DNA from: Acanthornis magna
Lineage: Eukaryota > Chordata > Aves > Passeriformes > Acanthizidae
Reading direction: 5' to 3'
DNA length: 64,000 nucleotides
Assembly (NCBI GenBank): GCA_036785705.1
Contig: JAWUZG010000336.1
Location: forward strand, 124,001-188,000
The notes under the pieces were generated by a model that ran no database searches, was not told the origin of the DNA, and saw only the letters and a program-made list of their open reading frames with translations. Positions 61,601 through 64,000 of the stretch are shown piece after piece. Each line of letters starts with the position of its first letter. Positions within the stretch are counted from its first letter, which is position 1. The translations under genes were made by a program, and so were the position numbers.

Positions 61601-63308
61601 TTAGATACTTTGAAATTGACCCTTTGCAATTTTGACTCATTGTTTATACACCAAGGACATTTCCTTACTGTCAAGATTAAAAGATGCTATGAGGTATTCT
61701 GGAAGGACGGATTTCTTTTTTTTTTGCTGGATGGTACGAACTACATGGATCATAAATTATCAATTGGAATTTTTAGGTGGTACTACTATGTAAATAGTTC
61801 ATTATAGGTACTGTCATATTTTTAACTACTTTTAACTCTTCTTGCAACAGCAGGCATTTCTCATGCCTAGTCTTATGCTCTTCAACAAAGATGGGGCTCT
61901 AATATTTTCAGAGTATTTCCACTCTTGACTAAGTTTTTCTGTCTTATAACTAGAAAGGTTGAGATATAGAGGATTTTCCAAGCAAGAGTTTAATGCAAAA
62001 ATCCGTCCTCCTAGTGTCTGCCCAGACTAATAGTAACAATAGTGACAATATCTGTTCTTTTGCAGTTTGGAAACCAGACCCTTTTTGTGGAAGTATTGCC
62101 TGAAGGTTAATAAGATTTATCTCTGATTTTCTCATGTTTTGCAATACTGTATAGTAAGTTATATTTAAAGTTATGATGTAACTTTACAGTGAGTTATAAA
62201 TATTTATTTGAATATTAAATATTTTTACCAATGGATCAAAAATGTGATTGCAGTAAGAGTGATTTTTAATTATACTACTTAAAGTAATTCCTCTTAATGG
62301 TTAGTAAGACAGAAATTTAAAGCAAATTCTTGCTACAAATAACACACTAGAGACTTCTTTTTTGTGGGTTTGCCTTGTTTGGTTTTTTGCAGATGTTGAT
62401 GAATGCGCTGTTGGATCAGACTGTGATGAGCATGCGTCCTGTCTCAACACAAATGGATCCTATGTTTGCACTTGCATCCCTCCTTACACAGGAGATGGTA
62501 AAAAATGTGCAGGTATGGAAAAGAAAAACATGAGGCTAGCCTTTCTAAGGTTCTGTGTAGGCCAGTATCCTGCCTCCCACTGTGGAAGACAGCTGCCAGT
62601 AATTGATATCTAGGACAGGCATCCTCTCATCTCCAGGTCAGTTTGGTCTGGATGAGGCAGTGATGAAGCATCTCCCTTTGTTTCTGGAAAACTCGCCTCT
62701 CCATATGGATACAGCTGTCCTTGGGATGCTGCTCCAAGACTACACACATGCAAAATCCTCTTGCACATGGAGCATAGGACCTGTGAAGGCCACAGTATAT
62801 CACTTCTCAGAGCAGAGTTTTGCAGTAGAGAAATACTTTAATACTGGCATCTGAGTAGGGCTAGAGCTGCCTGTGGAAACATTAAACAAGGTAACTTTGG
62901 ATGAAGATAACAAGACAGTGGCATAGGTTGGGATAAAAGGTAGCTGGGCTGTTTCCTTGTTCAGGGATGGACATACTGGAATGGGCTTTCCCTCACAGAG
63001 GGAAAAATGACTGGAAGATGTGTTTTCTTTGCCTTCCTACTTTCAGCAAATTCCCAAGGATCTCTCCTGCAACTTTTTTATAAAACCTGACGCTTAATTA
63101 TATTATTTGTAGTTTCCCTCTTCCTCCTCAGAACCCATGAAATGCCATAATCCAGGAAATCCAGAGCATGGCCATTTATATGGACATGCTTACAGTGTTG
63201 GCAGTGAAGTAACATTTTCCTGCGAAGAAGGGTTCCAGCTGACAGGAGCAACAAAACTTACTTGCATGGAGTCCGGAGAGTGGAGCCACCCAATACCCTA
63301 TTGTGAAG
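16537..63308 (+). CDS. SVEP1: SVEP1 (polydom), 30 internal coding exons, partial at both ends
   Basis: This is the genomic span of a gene for a large secreted, multi-modular extracellular-matrix protein. Thirty exons with AG acceptors and GT donors (one GC donor) join in a single frame of 1530 codons with no stop. The module order is Cys-rich, sushi x3, HYR x2, sushi, linker, Cys-rich x3, EGF x6, pentraxin, sushi x2, EGF, sushi. That order, and long stretches of residue identity with the human protein as I remember it, identify SVEP1. Most introns are in phase 1, as expected for shuffled extracellular modules. The exceptions are phase 0 after exons 5, 10, 17 and 25, and phase 2 after exons 21 and 23. 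The signal peptide, VWA domain and most of the sushi array lie outside the window. Known family roles are integrin alpha-9/beta-1 binding, lymphatic development and TIE1/PEAR1 signalling; the integrin site is not in this part. Confidence 0.97.
16941..17120 (+). CDS. SVEP1: SVEP1 exon 2: sushi (CCP) module 1
   Basis: This 180-nt exon (phase 1 to 1) encodes one complete sushi module, from [15 protein letters not shown] to GAEATC. The typical sushi features [15 protein letters not shown] and NGQWSG are present. It has six cysteines rather than the usual four. The extra pair (NVC and AAC) lies between canonical cysteines 1 and 2. It acts as an extracellular protein-interaction module. Confidence 0.96.
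17203..18478 (-). mobile_element. Solo LTR, ERVL-like, copy 1 (1276 bp)
   Basis: The element begins TGTCGAGGTTTGACC and ends ACCACCACA, so it has TG...CA ends. It is flanked by the 5-bp direct repeat ggtgt (17198-17202 and 18479-18483). A 5-bp target duplication fits ERVL-type elements. A second copy lies at 44506-45894. No gag or pol sequence is present, so it is a solo LTR left by recombination. I place it on the minus strand because AATAAA occurs only on that strand, near 17397, about 200 bases from one end; this orientation is inference. Open frames within it are by-products of its C-rich sequence. Confidence 0.88.
21490..21886 (+). mobile_element. CR1 LINE 3' fragment, plus strand
   Basis: It starts with ggctgaaggagctggacctg and tttagcctggagaag, runs through ggaacaggctgcccagagag and gatactcaaaagctg, and ends with the tail ccattctgtgtttctgtgag. 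This is the CR1 3' end in sense orientation to SVEP1. It is diverged but easy to align by eye. Confidence 0.85.
22915..23094 (+). CDS. SVEP1: SVEP1 exon 3: sushi module 2
   Basis: This 180-nt exon (phase 1 to 1) has exactly the length of exon 2. It encodes [17 protein letters not shown] through QWDSKEPKC, with the sushi hallmarks [11 protein letters not shown] and QW. Six cysteines are present, again an extra pair. The NCS tripeptide is a possible but poor glycosylation sequon. Acceptor: tttttccctttgcag. Donor: GTGG|gtaggt. Confidence 0.96.
23095..27254. other. Intron 3, 4.2 kb
   Basis: This intron lies between sushi 2 and sushi 3. It is AT-rich. I recognise no repeat, RNA gene or coding segment in it. 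Confidence 0.8.
27255..27452 (+). CDS. SVEP1: SVEP1 exon 4: sushi module 3
   Basis: This 198-nt exon (phase 1 to 1) runs from [12 protein letters not shown] to NIQEALC. Sushi features include [16 protein letters not shown] and GRW. The module has six cysteines and a longer first half ([17 protein letters not shown]) than a standard sushi module. The human counterpart has the same shape. It is the last module before the two HYR domains. Confidence 0.95.
27453..29862. other. Intron 4, 2.4 kb, with a hairpin near its 3' end
   Basis: This intron lies between sushi 3 and HYR1. The only structure I see is the inverted repeat at 29780-29837, listed separately. Confidence 0.8.
29780..29837. repeat. 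Perfect 17-bp inverted repeat with an overlapping alternative 11-bp hairpin
   Basis: Bases 29800-29816 pair perfectly with 29821-29837 around a 4-base loop (ttct). Bases 29780-29790 can instead pair with 29797-29807 around a 6-base loop. The two structures share 29800-29807, so they exclude each other. The right arm ends 25 bases before the first base of exon 5, beside its pyrimidine tract. Confidence 0.9.
29863..29981 (+). CDS. SVEP1: SVEP1 exon 5: HYR domain 1, first half (GC donor)
   Basis: This 119-nt exon (phase 1 in, phase 0 out) encodes [14 protein letters not shown] through AEDNSGDE, the first half of a hyalin repeat (HYR). HYR domains have an immunoglobulin-like fold and are thought to mediate adhesion. 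One glycosylation sequon, NIS, is visible. The frame and the homology both require the exon to end at GAG before gcaagt. The donor is therefore GC, in the strong AG|GCAAGT context typical of GC-AG introns. No GT donor in the right phase is available nearby. Confidence 0.92.
29982..31230. other. Intron 5, 1.2 kb, GC-AG type
   Basis: This intron splits HYR1. It begins gcaagt and ends taacag, so it is a GC-AG intron. The interior shows nothing I recognise. Confidence 0.85.
31231..31360 (+). CDS. SVEP1: SVEP1 exon 6: HYR domain 1, second half
   Basis: This 130-nt exon (phase 0 in, phase 1 out) encodes [18 protein letters not shown] through FNVKVI. It contains the conserved HYR pattern [15 protein letters not shown]. 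The acceptor is gttttcctgtaacag and the donor is ATTG|gtaagt. Together with exon 5 it makes one complete HYR domain. The following 652-base intron (31361-32012) shows nothing I recognise. Confidence 0.96.
32013..32120 (+). CDS. SVEP1: SVEP1 exon 7: HYR domain 2, first half
   Basis: This 108-nt exon (phase 1 to 1) encodes [15 protein letters not shown] through [11 protein letters not shown]. It is the first half of the second HYR repeat. The split falls in the DNSG motif, almost the same structural place as in HYR1. The donor is TCAG|gtgaga. The intron to exon 8 is only 233 bases (32121-32353). Confidence 0.95.
32354..32485 (+). CDS. SVEP1: SVEP1 exon 8: HYR domain 2, second half
   Basis: This 132-nt exon (phase 1 to 1) encodes [17 protein letters not shown] through CEIHIVIK. 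The HYR core [17 protein letters not shown] is clear and contains one glycosylation sequon (NKT). The acceptor is ttaactcttctag and the donor is AAAG|gtgtgt. Confidence 0.96.
32486..34974. other. Introns 8 and 9 around exon 9
   Basis: The two introns (32486-33760 and 33956-34974) flank sushi 4. Both are AT-rich. I recognise no repeat, RNA gene or additional exon in them. Confidence 0.75.
33761..33955 (+). CDS. SVEP1: SVEP1 exon 9: sushi module 4
   Basis: This 195-nt exon (phase 1 to 1) encodes [17 protein letters not shown] through EWPSC. Six cysteines are present, as in sushi 1-3. The sequon NCT is visible. The stretch [14 protein letters not shown] is nearly identical to human SVEP1 as I remember it. 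The module closes the first sushi/HYR block. Donor: CTT|gtaagc. Confidence 0.96.
34975..35096 (+). CDS. SVEP1: SVEP1 exon 10: linker region, part 1
   Basis: This 122-nt exon (phase 1 in, phase 0 out) encodes [20 protein letters not shown] through FQSALGKM. It matches the SVEP1 region between sushi 4 and the second Cys-rich block. I do not recognise a named fold here. The sequence looks helical, with many hydrophobic residues spaced between charged ones. Confidence 0.94.
35097..37084. other. Intron 10, 2.0 kb, with minus-strand open frames
   Basis: This intron lies within the linker region. It holds two overlapping minus-strand open frames (35899-36474 and 36464-36799), discussed separately. 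I recognise no repeat family. Confidence 0.75.
35899..36474 (-). other. Unexplained 191-codon minus-strand open frame inside intron 10
   Basis: This is a 191-codon ATG-to-stop frame antisense to SVEP1, among the longest in the window. I do not recognise the translation: it has no signal peptide, no clear domain and only scattered cysteines. A second minus-strand frame of 111 codons (36464-36799) lies just upstream and overlaps it by 11 bases in another frame. It may be chance, an eroded retrocopy or an antisense transcript. I do not claim a gene. Confidence 0.15.
37085..37193 (+). CDS. SVEP1: SVEP1 exon 11: linker region, part 2
   Basis: This 109-nt exon (phase 0 in, phase 1 out) encodes [15 protein letters not shown] through YENGFAI. 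Three cysteines and an acidic stretch (DVDDIDC) are visible. The sequence [15 protein letters not shown] is a hallmark of SVEP1 that I recognise. The acceptor is ttctttatcttgaaag, and the donor is ATTG|gtaatt. Confidence 0.95.
37194..38771. other. Intron 11, 1.6 kb
   Basis: AT-rich intron between linker exons 11 and 12. Nothing recognised. Confidence 0.75.
38772..38960 (+). CDS. SVEP1: SVEP1 exon 12: linker region, part 3, with RVKR basic site
   Basis: This 189-nt exon (phase 1 to 1) encodes [17 protein letters not shown] through KLIFNIT. The basic motif RVKR at 38891-38902 fits the furin consensus R-X-K/R-R. Human SVEP1, as I remember it, has RIKR at this place. No cysteine occurs in the exon, which suggests an exposed, flexible linker where cleavage could happen. 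One sequon (NIT) lies at the end. The next intron (38961-39289) is 329 bases with nothing notable. Confidence 0.95.
39290..39523 (+). CDS. SVEP1: SVEP1 exon 13: linker region, part 4 (helical)
   Basis: This 234-nt exon (phase 1 to 1) encodes [17 protein letters not shown] through [10 protein letters not shown]. The first two thirds ([20 protein letters not shown]) look like an amphipathic helix. Two glycosylation sequons (NDT, NRT) are present. The end, [13 protein letters not shown], leads into the Cys-rich modules. Homology to SVEP1 is strong throughout. The next intron (39524-40030) is 507 bases with nothing I recognise. Confidence 0.96.
40031..40192 (+). CDS. SVEP1: SVEP1 exon 14: ephrin-receptor-like Cys-rich module 2
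   Basis: This 162-nt exon (phase 1 to 1) encodes [19 protein letters not shown] through SSSECK. Six cysteines follow the C-PLGTY / C-ESC / C-KSC / C-PSGTY spacing of GCC2/GCC3 modules. It is the first of three consecutive exons of exactly 162 nt. The next intron (40193-40928, 736 bases) shows nothing notable. Confidence 0.96.
40929..41090 (+). CDS. SVEP1: SVEP1 exon 15: ephrin-receptor-like Cys-rich module 3
   Basis: This 162-nt exon (phase 1 to 1) encodes [19 protein letters not shown] through VDVSACG. Six cysteines follow the same pattern as exon 14 ([24 protein letters not shown]). The donor GGAG|gttcgt is weaker than its neighbours. The frame into exon 16 (G then VPC) supports it. Confidence 0.95.
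41091..41915. other. Intron 15, 825 bases, with an A-rich simple repeat
   Basis: It lies between two Cys-rich exons. It contains a degenerate CAA/CAAA run at 41583-41625. Nothing else is seen. Confidence 0.75.
41583..41625. repeat. CAA/CAAA-rich simple repeat
   Basis: A degenerate run of caa, caaa and caaaa units lies in intron 15. Confidence 0.8.
41916..42077 (+). CDS. SVEP1: SVEP1 exon 16: ephrin-receptor-like Cys-rich module 4
   Basis: This 162-nt exon (phase 1 to 1) encodes [19 protein letters not shown] through SITDCS. It has six cysteines, with the segment [15 protein letters not shown] inside. It is the third of three equal-length exons. Donor: TCAA|gtaagc. Confidence 0.96.
42281..42445. 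repeat. TG/TA-rich alternating stretch
   Basis: Intron 16 contains gtgtgtgtgta, several catgcatg-like and tatata-like pieces and acacacaca. Much of it alternates purine and pyrimidine. It is not a clean microsatellite but a patchwork of short alternating tracts. It makes up much of the 553-base intron. Confidence 0.75.
42631..42725 (+). CDS. SVEP1: SVEP1 exon 17: short linker before the EGF run
   Basis: This 95-nt exon (phase 1 in, phase 0 out) encodes [14 protein letters not shown] through YKVSNQ. There is no cysteine. One sequon (NIS) is visible. The start, FSAAEES, matches human SVEP1, while the rest is less conserved, as expected for a spacer. Donor: TCAG|gtaagg. Confidence 0.93.
42726..43874. 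other. Intron 17, 1.1 kb
   Basis: It lies between the linker exon and EGF 1. Nothing recognised. Confidence 0.75.
43875..43971 (+). CDS. SVEP1: SVEP1 exon 18: EGF-like module 1 (non-calcium type)
   Basis: This 97-nt exon (phase 0 in, phase 1 out) encodes [16 protein letters not shown] through ICPLGYTG. The last cysteine comes from exon 19 (LKC). It lacks the D-x-D/N-E lead-in and the Asp/Asn hydroxylation position (it has [12 protein letters not shown]), so it should not bind calcium. CHNNGTC fits the O-fucose consensus and also contains an NGT sequon. Acceptor: tgcttttggcag. Confidence 0.95.
44506..45894 (-). mobile_element. Solo LTR, ERVL-like, copy 2 (1389 bp)
   Basis: It begins TGTCGTGGGTTTGACC, ends ACTACCACA, and is flanked by the 5-bp direct repeat gtgat (44501-44505 and 45895-45899). 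It aligns with copy 1 over its whole length. In roughly the last 240 bases I count only three differences. It is longer mainly because of one extra internal unit of about 109 bases (44915-45023). Orientation relative to SVEP1 is the same as copy 1, probably antisense to the gene, judged from AATAAA on the minus strand near 44707-44713. Confidence 0.9.
44915..45023. repeat. Extra internal tandem unit in LTR copy 2
   Basis: The unit starts cactgtttctctattcgcc and ends before the next cactgtttctctactcacc at 45024. It contains the recurring parts ccaaccaacag, gggca-type G-rich, cttagtcagtcca and cacaattcttctgctac. Copy 1 lacks one such unit at the matching place (around 17604). Confidence 0.75.
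46007..46120 (+). CDS. SVEP1: SVEP1 exon 19: EGF-like module 2 (calcium type)
   Basis: This 114-nt exon (phase 1 to 1) encodes [16 protein letters not shown] through CQPGYS. It ends EGF 1 and supplies most of EGF 2. The V-D-E-C lead-in and the [12 protein letters not shown] hydroxylation motif indicate calcium binding. CKSSPC fits the O-glucose consensus C-x-S-x-P-C. It starts 112 bases downstream of the second LTR's end. Confidence 0.95.
46324..46366. repeat. TG-rich simple repeat
   Basis: A degenerate (TG)n run with interspersed c and a bases lies in intron 19. Confidence 0.8.
47015..47128 (+). CDS. SVEP1: SVEP1 exon 20: EGF-like module 3 (calcium type)
   Basis: This 114-nt exon (phase 1 to 1, same length as exon 19) encodes [16 protein letters not shown] through CAKGFT. 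The DINEC and [12 protein letters not shown] motifs predict calcium binding and Asp hydroxylation. CSSSPC fits the O-glucose consensus. Acceptor: ccttgctgtttgcag. Donor: ACAG|gtacac. Confidence 0.96.
47345..47535. repeat. AT-rich low-complexity block
   Basis: Intron 20 contains repeated aattaatt, ttttaaatt and aaaaataaaa pieces, with a long T run near 47411. Several short inverted repeats are possible. It resembles a matrix-attachment-like AT-rich tract, but that role is only a guess. Confidence 0.75.
48079..48280 (+). CDS. SVEP1: SVEP1 exon 21: EGF-like module 4 and first part of EGF 5
   Basis: This 202-nt exon (phase 1 in, phase 2 out) encodes [16 protein letters not shown] through GINSFR. 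It covers the end of EGF 3, all of EGF 4 and the first half of EGF 5 ([15 protein letters not shown]). Calcium-type motifs occur in both ([28 protein letters not shown]). EGF 5 also carries an O-fucose motif (CRNGATC). Here one exon holds more than one module, unlike exons 19 and 20. Confidence 0.96.
48281..49292. other. Intron 21, 1.0 kb, phase 2
   Basis: It splits EGF 5. A short (ATT)n run lies at 49188-49201. Nothing else is recognised. Confidence 0.75.
49188..49201. repeat. (ATT)n microsatellite, short
   Basis: Between four and five ATT units follow a T run in intron 21. Confidence 0.85.
49293..49450 (+). CDS. SVEP1: SVEP1 exon 22: end of EGF 5 and EGF-like module 6
   Basis: This 158-nt exon (phase 2 in, phase 1 out) encodes [18 protein letters not shown] through GSRCET. 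It completes EGF 5 and encodes EGF 6. EGF 6 has the calcium-type motif [12 protein letters not shown], an O-glucose motif (CDSSPC) and an O-fucose motif (CFNQATC). Its lead-in is NINDC rather than NINEC. Acceptor: tctctctctctgtag. Confidence 0.96.
49451..50618. other. Intron 22, 1.2 kb
   Basis: It lies between EGF 6 and the pentraxin domain. A 13-base unit (atcaagttcccta) occurs twice, at 49830 and 49856. Nothing else is seen. Confidence 0.75.
50619..50820 (+). CDS. SVEP1: SVEP1 exon 23: pentraxin/LamG domain, part 1
   Basis: This 202-nt exon (phase 1 in, phase 2 out) encodes [17 protein letters not shown] through LLTDYNG. The pattern of a pentraxin beta-sandwich is clear: [20 protein letters not shown] followed by [10 protein letters not shown]. 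The cysteine in TCAFWMK corresponds to the first disulfide cysteine of classical pentraxins. One sequon (NGS) is present. Acceptor: ctttgtctttgttgcag. Confidence 0.96.
50821..52939. other. Introns 23 and 24 within the pentraxin domain
   Basis: The introns are 50821-51480 (660 bases) and 51657-52939 (1283 bases). Both look like unique AT-rich sequence with no recognised element. Confidence 0.75.
51481..51656 (+). CDS. SVEP1: SVEP1 exon 24: pentraxin/LamG domain, part 2
   Basis: This 176-nt exon (phase 2 in, phase 1 out) encodes [14 protein letters not shown] through GLSVGSKIP. It contains the pentraxin signature region as HIAVTWT. The classical signature H-x-C-x-S/T-W has Cys where this protein has Ala, as human SVEP1 does from memory. 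A cysteine follows three residues after the Trp-containing core (TWTC). [13 protein letters not shown] is typical of the fold. Donor: CCTG|gtatgc. Confidence 0.96.
52940..53064 (+). CDS. SVEP1: SVEP1 exon 25: pentraxin/LamG domain, part 3 (calcium-site strand)
   Basis: This 125-nt exon (phase 1 in, phase 0 out) encodes [18 protein letters not shown] through [14 protein letters not shown] matches the calcium-ligand loop of pentraxins such as [17 protein letters not shown] matches the following strand. The Gln that binds calcium in CRP (QSLVG) is Glu here (ESFVG). Donor: GCAG|gtaagt. Confidence 0.96.
53065..56362. other. Intron 25, 3.3 kb, with a CR1 fragment
   Basis: It splits the end of the pentraxin domain. 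It contains a minus-strand CR1 fragment at about 53690-54345. I recognise nothing in 54346-56362. Confidence 0.8.
53690..54345 (-). mobile_element. CR1 LINE fragment, minus strand, lacking its 3' tail
   Basis: Read on the minus strand, 53690-54065 contains an eroded reverse-transcriptase C-terminal segment ([20 protein letters not shown], close to the CR1 motif HLEYC-QFWAPH-KKDIE). Further 5' in the element, around 54230-54315, are the diverged CR1 blocks tcaaggtccctatggatg and ttatctgcaaacctgatg. It is 5'-truncated, and its 3' tail is missing or not recognisable. Confidence 0.8.
56363..56486 (+). CDS. SVEP1: SVEP1 exon 26: end of the pentraxin domain
   Basis: This 124-nt exon (phase 0 in, phase 1 out) encodes [16 protein letters not shown] through YKSIFCA. 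It matches the C-terminal strand of the SVEP1 pentraxin domain ([18 protein letters not shown]). Two cysteines are present. The donor is GCTG|gttaga, which is weak, but the frame into sushi 5 (D-C-P) requires it. The next intron (56487-57013, 527 bases) shows nothing notable. Confidence 0.94.
57014..57184 (+). CDS. SVEP1: SVEP1 exon 27: sushi module 5
   Basis: This 171-nt exon (phase 1 to 1) encodes [16 protein letters not shown] through PFPRCE. It is a standard four-cysteine sushi module ([22 protein letters not shown]). It begins the second sushi block, which continues beyond the window. Donor: GAAA|gtgagt. Confidence 0.96.
57185..59285. other. Intron 27, 2.1 kb
   Basis: It lies between sushi 5 and sushi 6. 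I recognise no repeat or RNA gene. Confidence 0.75.
59286..59459 (+). CDS. SVEP1: SVEP1 exon 28: sushi module 6
   Basis: This 174-nt exon (phase 1 to 1) encodes [16 protein letters not shown] through SPSCI. It has four cysteines and the classical features [25 protein letters not shown] and NGSW. NGS is a possible glycosylation sequon. Acceptor: ttttcacccatgttgcag. Donor: ATTG|gtaaga. Confidence 0.96.
59460..62392. other. Intron 28, 2.9 kb
   Basis: It lies between sushi 6 and EGF 7. I recognise no repeat or RNA gene. Confidence 0.75.
62393..62512 (+). CDS. SVEP1: SVEP1 exon 29: EGF-like module 7 (calcium type)
   Basis: This 120-nt exon (phase 1 to 1) encodes [17 protein letters not shown] through GDGKKCA. 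DVDEC and [12 protein letters not shown] mark a calcium-binding EGF of the fibrillin/nidogen type, with the longer GYTGDG-like ending ([10 protein letters not shown]). It sits alone between sushi 6 and 7, as in human SVEP1. Acceptor: gtttggttttttgcag. Confidence 0.96.
62513..63131. other. Intron 29, 619 bases
   Basis: It lies between EGF 7 and sushi 7. An open frame at 62603-62854 has no recognisable content. Nothing else is seen. Confidence 0.75.
63132..63308 (+). CDS. SVEP1: SVEP1 exon 30: sushi module 7 (last exon in window)
   Basis: This 177-nt exon (phase 1 to 1) encodes [15 protein letters not shown] through PIPYCE. It is a four-cysteine sushi module with [18 protein letters not shown] and GEWSHP. 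The donor GAAG|gtttgg is weak. The 692 bases after it (63309-64000) are intron, and no further exon is seen. Confidence 0.95.
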
Positions 63309-64000
63309 GTTTGGTTCCTGGGGGAATGCATGTTGAAATGTGACTTTAACATTAGAGAGATGGAAGGATCAAAGTAGTAGTGAAGAGCCTTTAGAGACCA
63401 TGGCAGCTTATGCAGCCCTGCCCTAGCAGATCTGGATCACAGTGTTGAAATCTTTGTTTTATTAAGACATGAGCACAGTTGTCGTATTTGTAGTGGTACT
63501 TTCTTACACAGATGCTGCAGTGCATCAGAGGTATAGACTCAGTCTAATGCAAGCATTACAAGTGTATTTCTCCTCCACCCAGCCTTCCATTTTCAAGGAA
63601 TTAATGACTTAAGGATCATTAACTGTGTTTTAGTGGATAAAAAGCAGCCAGAAAGGACAGGCTGATGCATGTACATAGTCATGGTATCATAGCAGAAATT
63701 GTTTCTTTAGAAAACCAGAACAAATGAGATGAAGCAACAGGCAAAGTGAAGAGTTGACAAAGACTATAAAAAAAACCCCAATTACTTCTTCTGTAGAGAG
63801 AGGAAGATATGGAGTCCTCTTGACAGTCATGCATGTGGTTTGTAGAGGGGTTATAACTACCTGCAGGCAGTTAGTTCAGTTTCTCAGTAAGGTGAATTCA
63901 GATAAGGAGTCCTAAATGTCATTTACAGATTAGTCAAGAATTATAAACCTAGAGCTTTATACCTCTTTGAATCTCTTCAGAGAAAACAAAGCAAATCCTA
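63309..64000. other. Start of intron 30, open at the window end
   Basis: It follows the sushi 7 exon. No further exon, repeat or RNA gene is seen before the window ends. Confidence 0.75.

Noticed and set aside
62603..62854. 83-codon + strand frame between EGF 7 and sushi 7, considered as an extra exon
   Set aside because: It lacks a module cysteine pattern, and EGF 7 joins sushi 7 directly in phase and by homology.

Overview
This window is vertebrate genomic DNA and reads as a bird genome. It carries three CR1 LINE fragments and two solo LTRs of a family I associate with songbird genomes. It also holds one large, intron-rich gene with vertebrate extracellular modules. I cannot name the species. 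SVEP1 lies on the Z chromosome in chicken, so Z linkage is a reasonable inference here, but nothing in the window proves it.

The only gene I can support is SVEP1 (polydom: sushi, von Willebrand factor A, EGF and pentraxin domains), on the + strand. I find 30 consecutive coding exons between 16537 and 63308. They total 4590 nt (1530 codons), and every splice phase joins without a frame break or internal stop. The 5' part (signal peptide, VWA domain, its linker) and the long 3' array of further sushi modules lie outside the window. Module order is: ephrin-receptor-like Cys module (exon 1); sushi 1-3 (2-4); HYR1 (5-6); HYR2 (7-8); sushi 4 (9); a linker region unique to SVEP1 (10-13, with a possible furin site); ephrin-receptor-like modules (14-16); a short linker (17); EGF 1-6 (18-22); the pentraxin/LamG domain (23-26); sushi 5-6 (27-28); calcium-type EGF 7 (29); sushi 7 (30). 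This matches the human protein order as I remember it. Exon numbers used here are local to the window.

Layout: 1-16536 is the 3' part of a long upstream intron, with one CR1 fragment and several short tandem duplications. 16537-29981 holds the first sushi modules and the first half of HYR1, with long introns carrying the first LTR and the second CR1. 31231-42725 is a dense run of exons for HYR, sushi 4, linker and Cys-rich modules. 43875-53064 holds the EGF run and most of the pentraxin domain, with the second LTR between EGF 1 and EGF 2. 56363-63308 holds the end of the pentraxin domain, sushi 5-7 and EGF 7. The last 692 bases are the start of the next intron.

SVEP1 is a secreted extracellular-matrix protein. 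Family knowledge links it to cell adhesion through integrin alpha-9/beta-1 (by a sushi module downstream of this window), to lymphatic vessel development and to TIE1/PEAR1 signalling. I see no second gene, no tRNA or rRNA, and no CRISPR or bacterial-type feature. The more unusual observations are a GC-AG intron inside HYR1, a perfect 17-bp hairpin just upstream of the HYR1 acceptor, a 109-bp internal repeat that differs between the two LTRs, and two overlapping minus-strand open frames in one intron. I do not see evidence for a new biological system.
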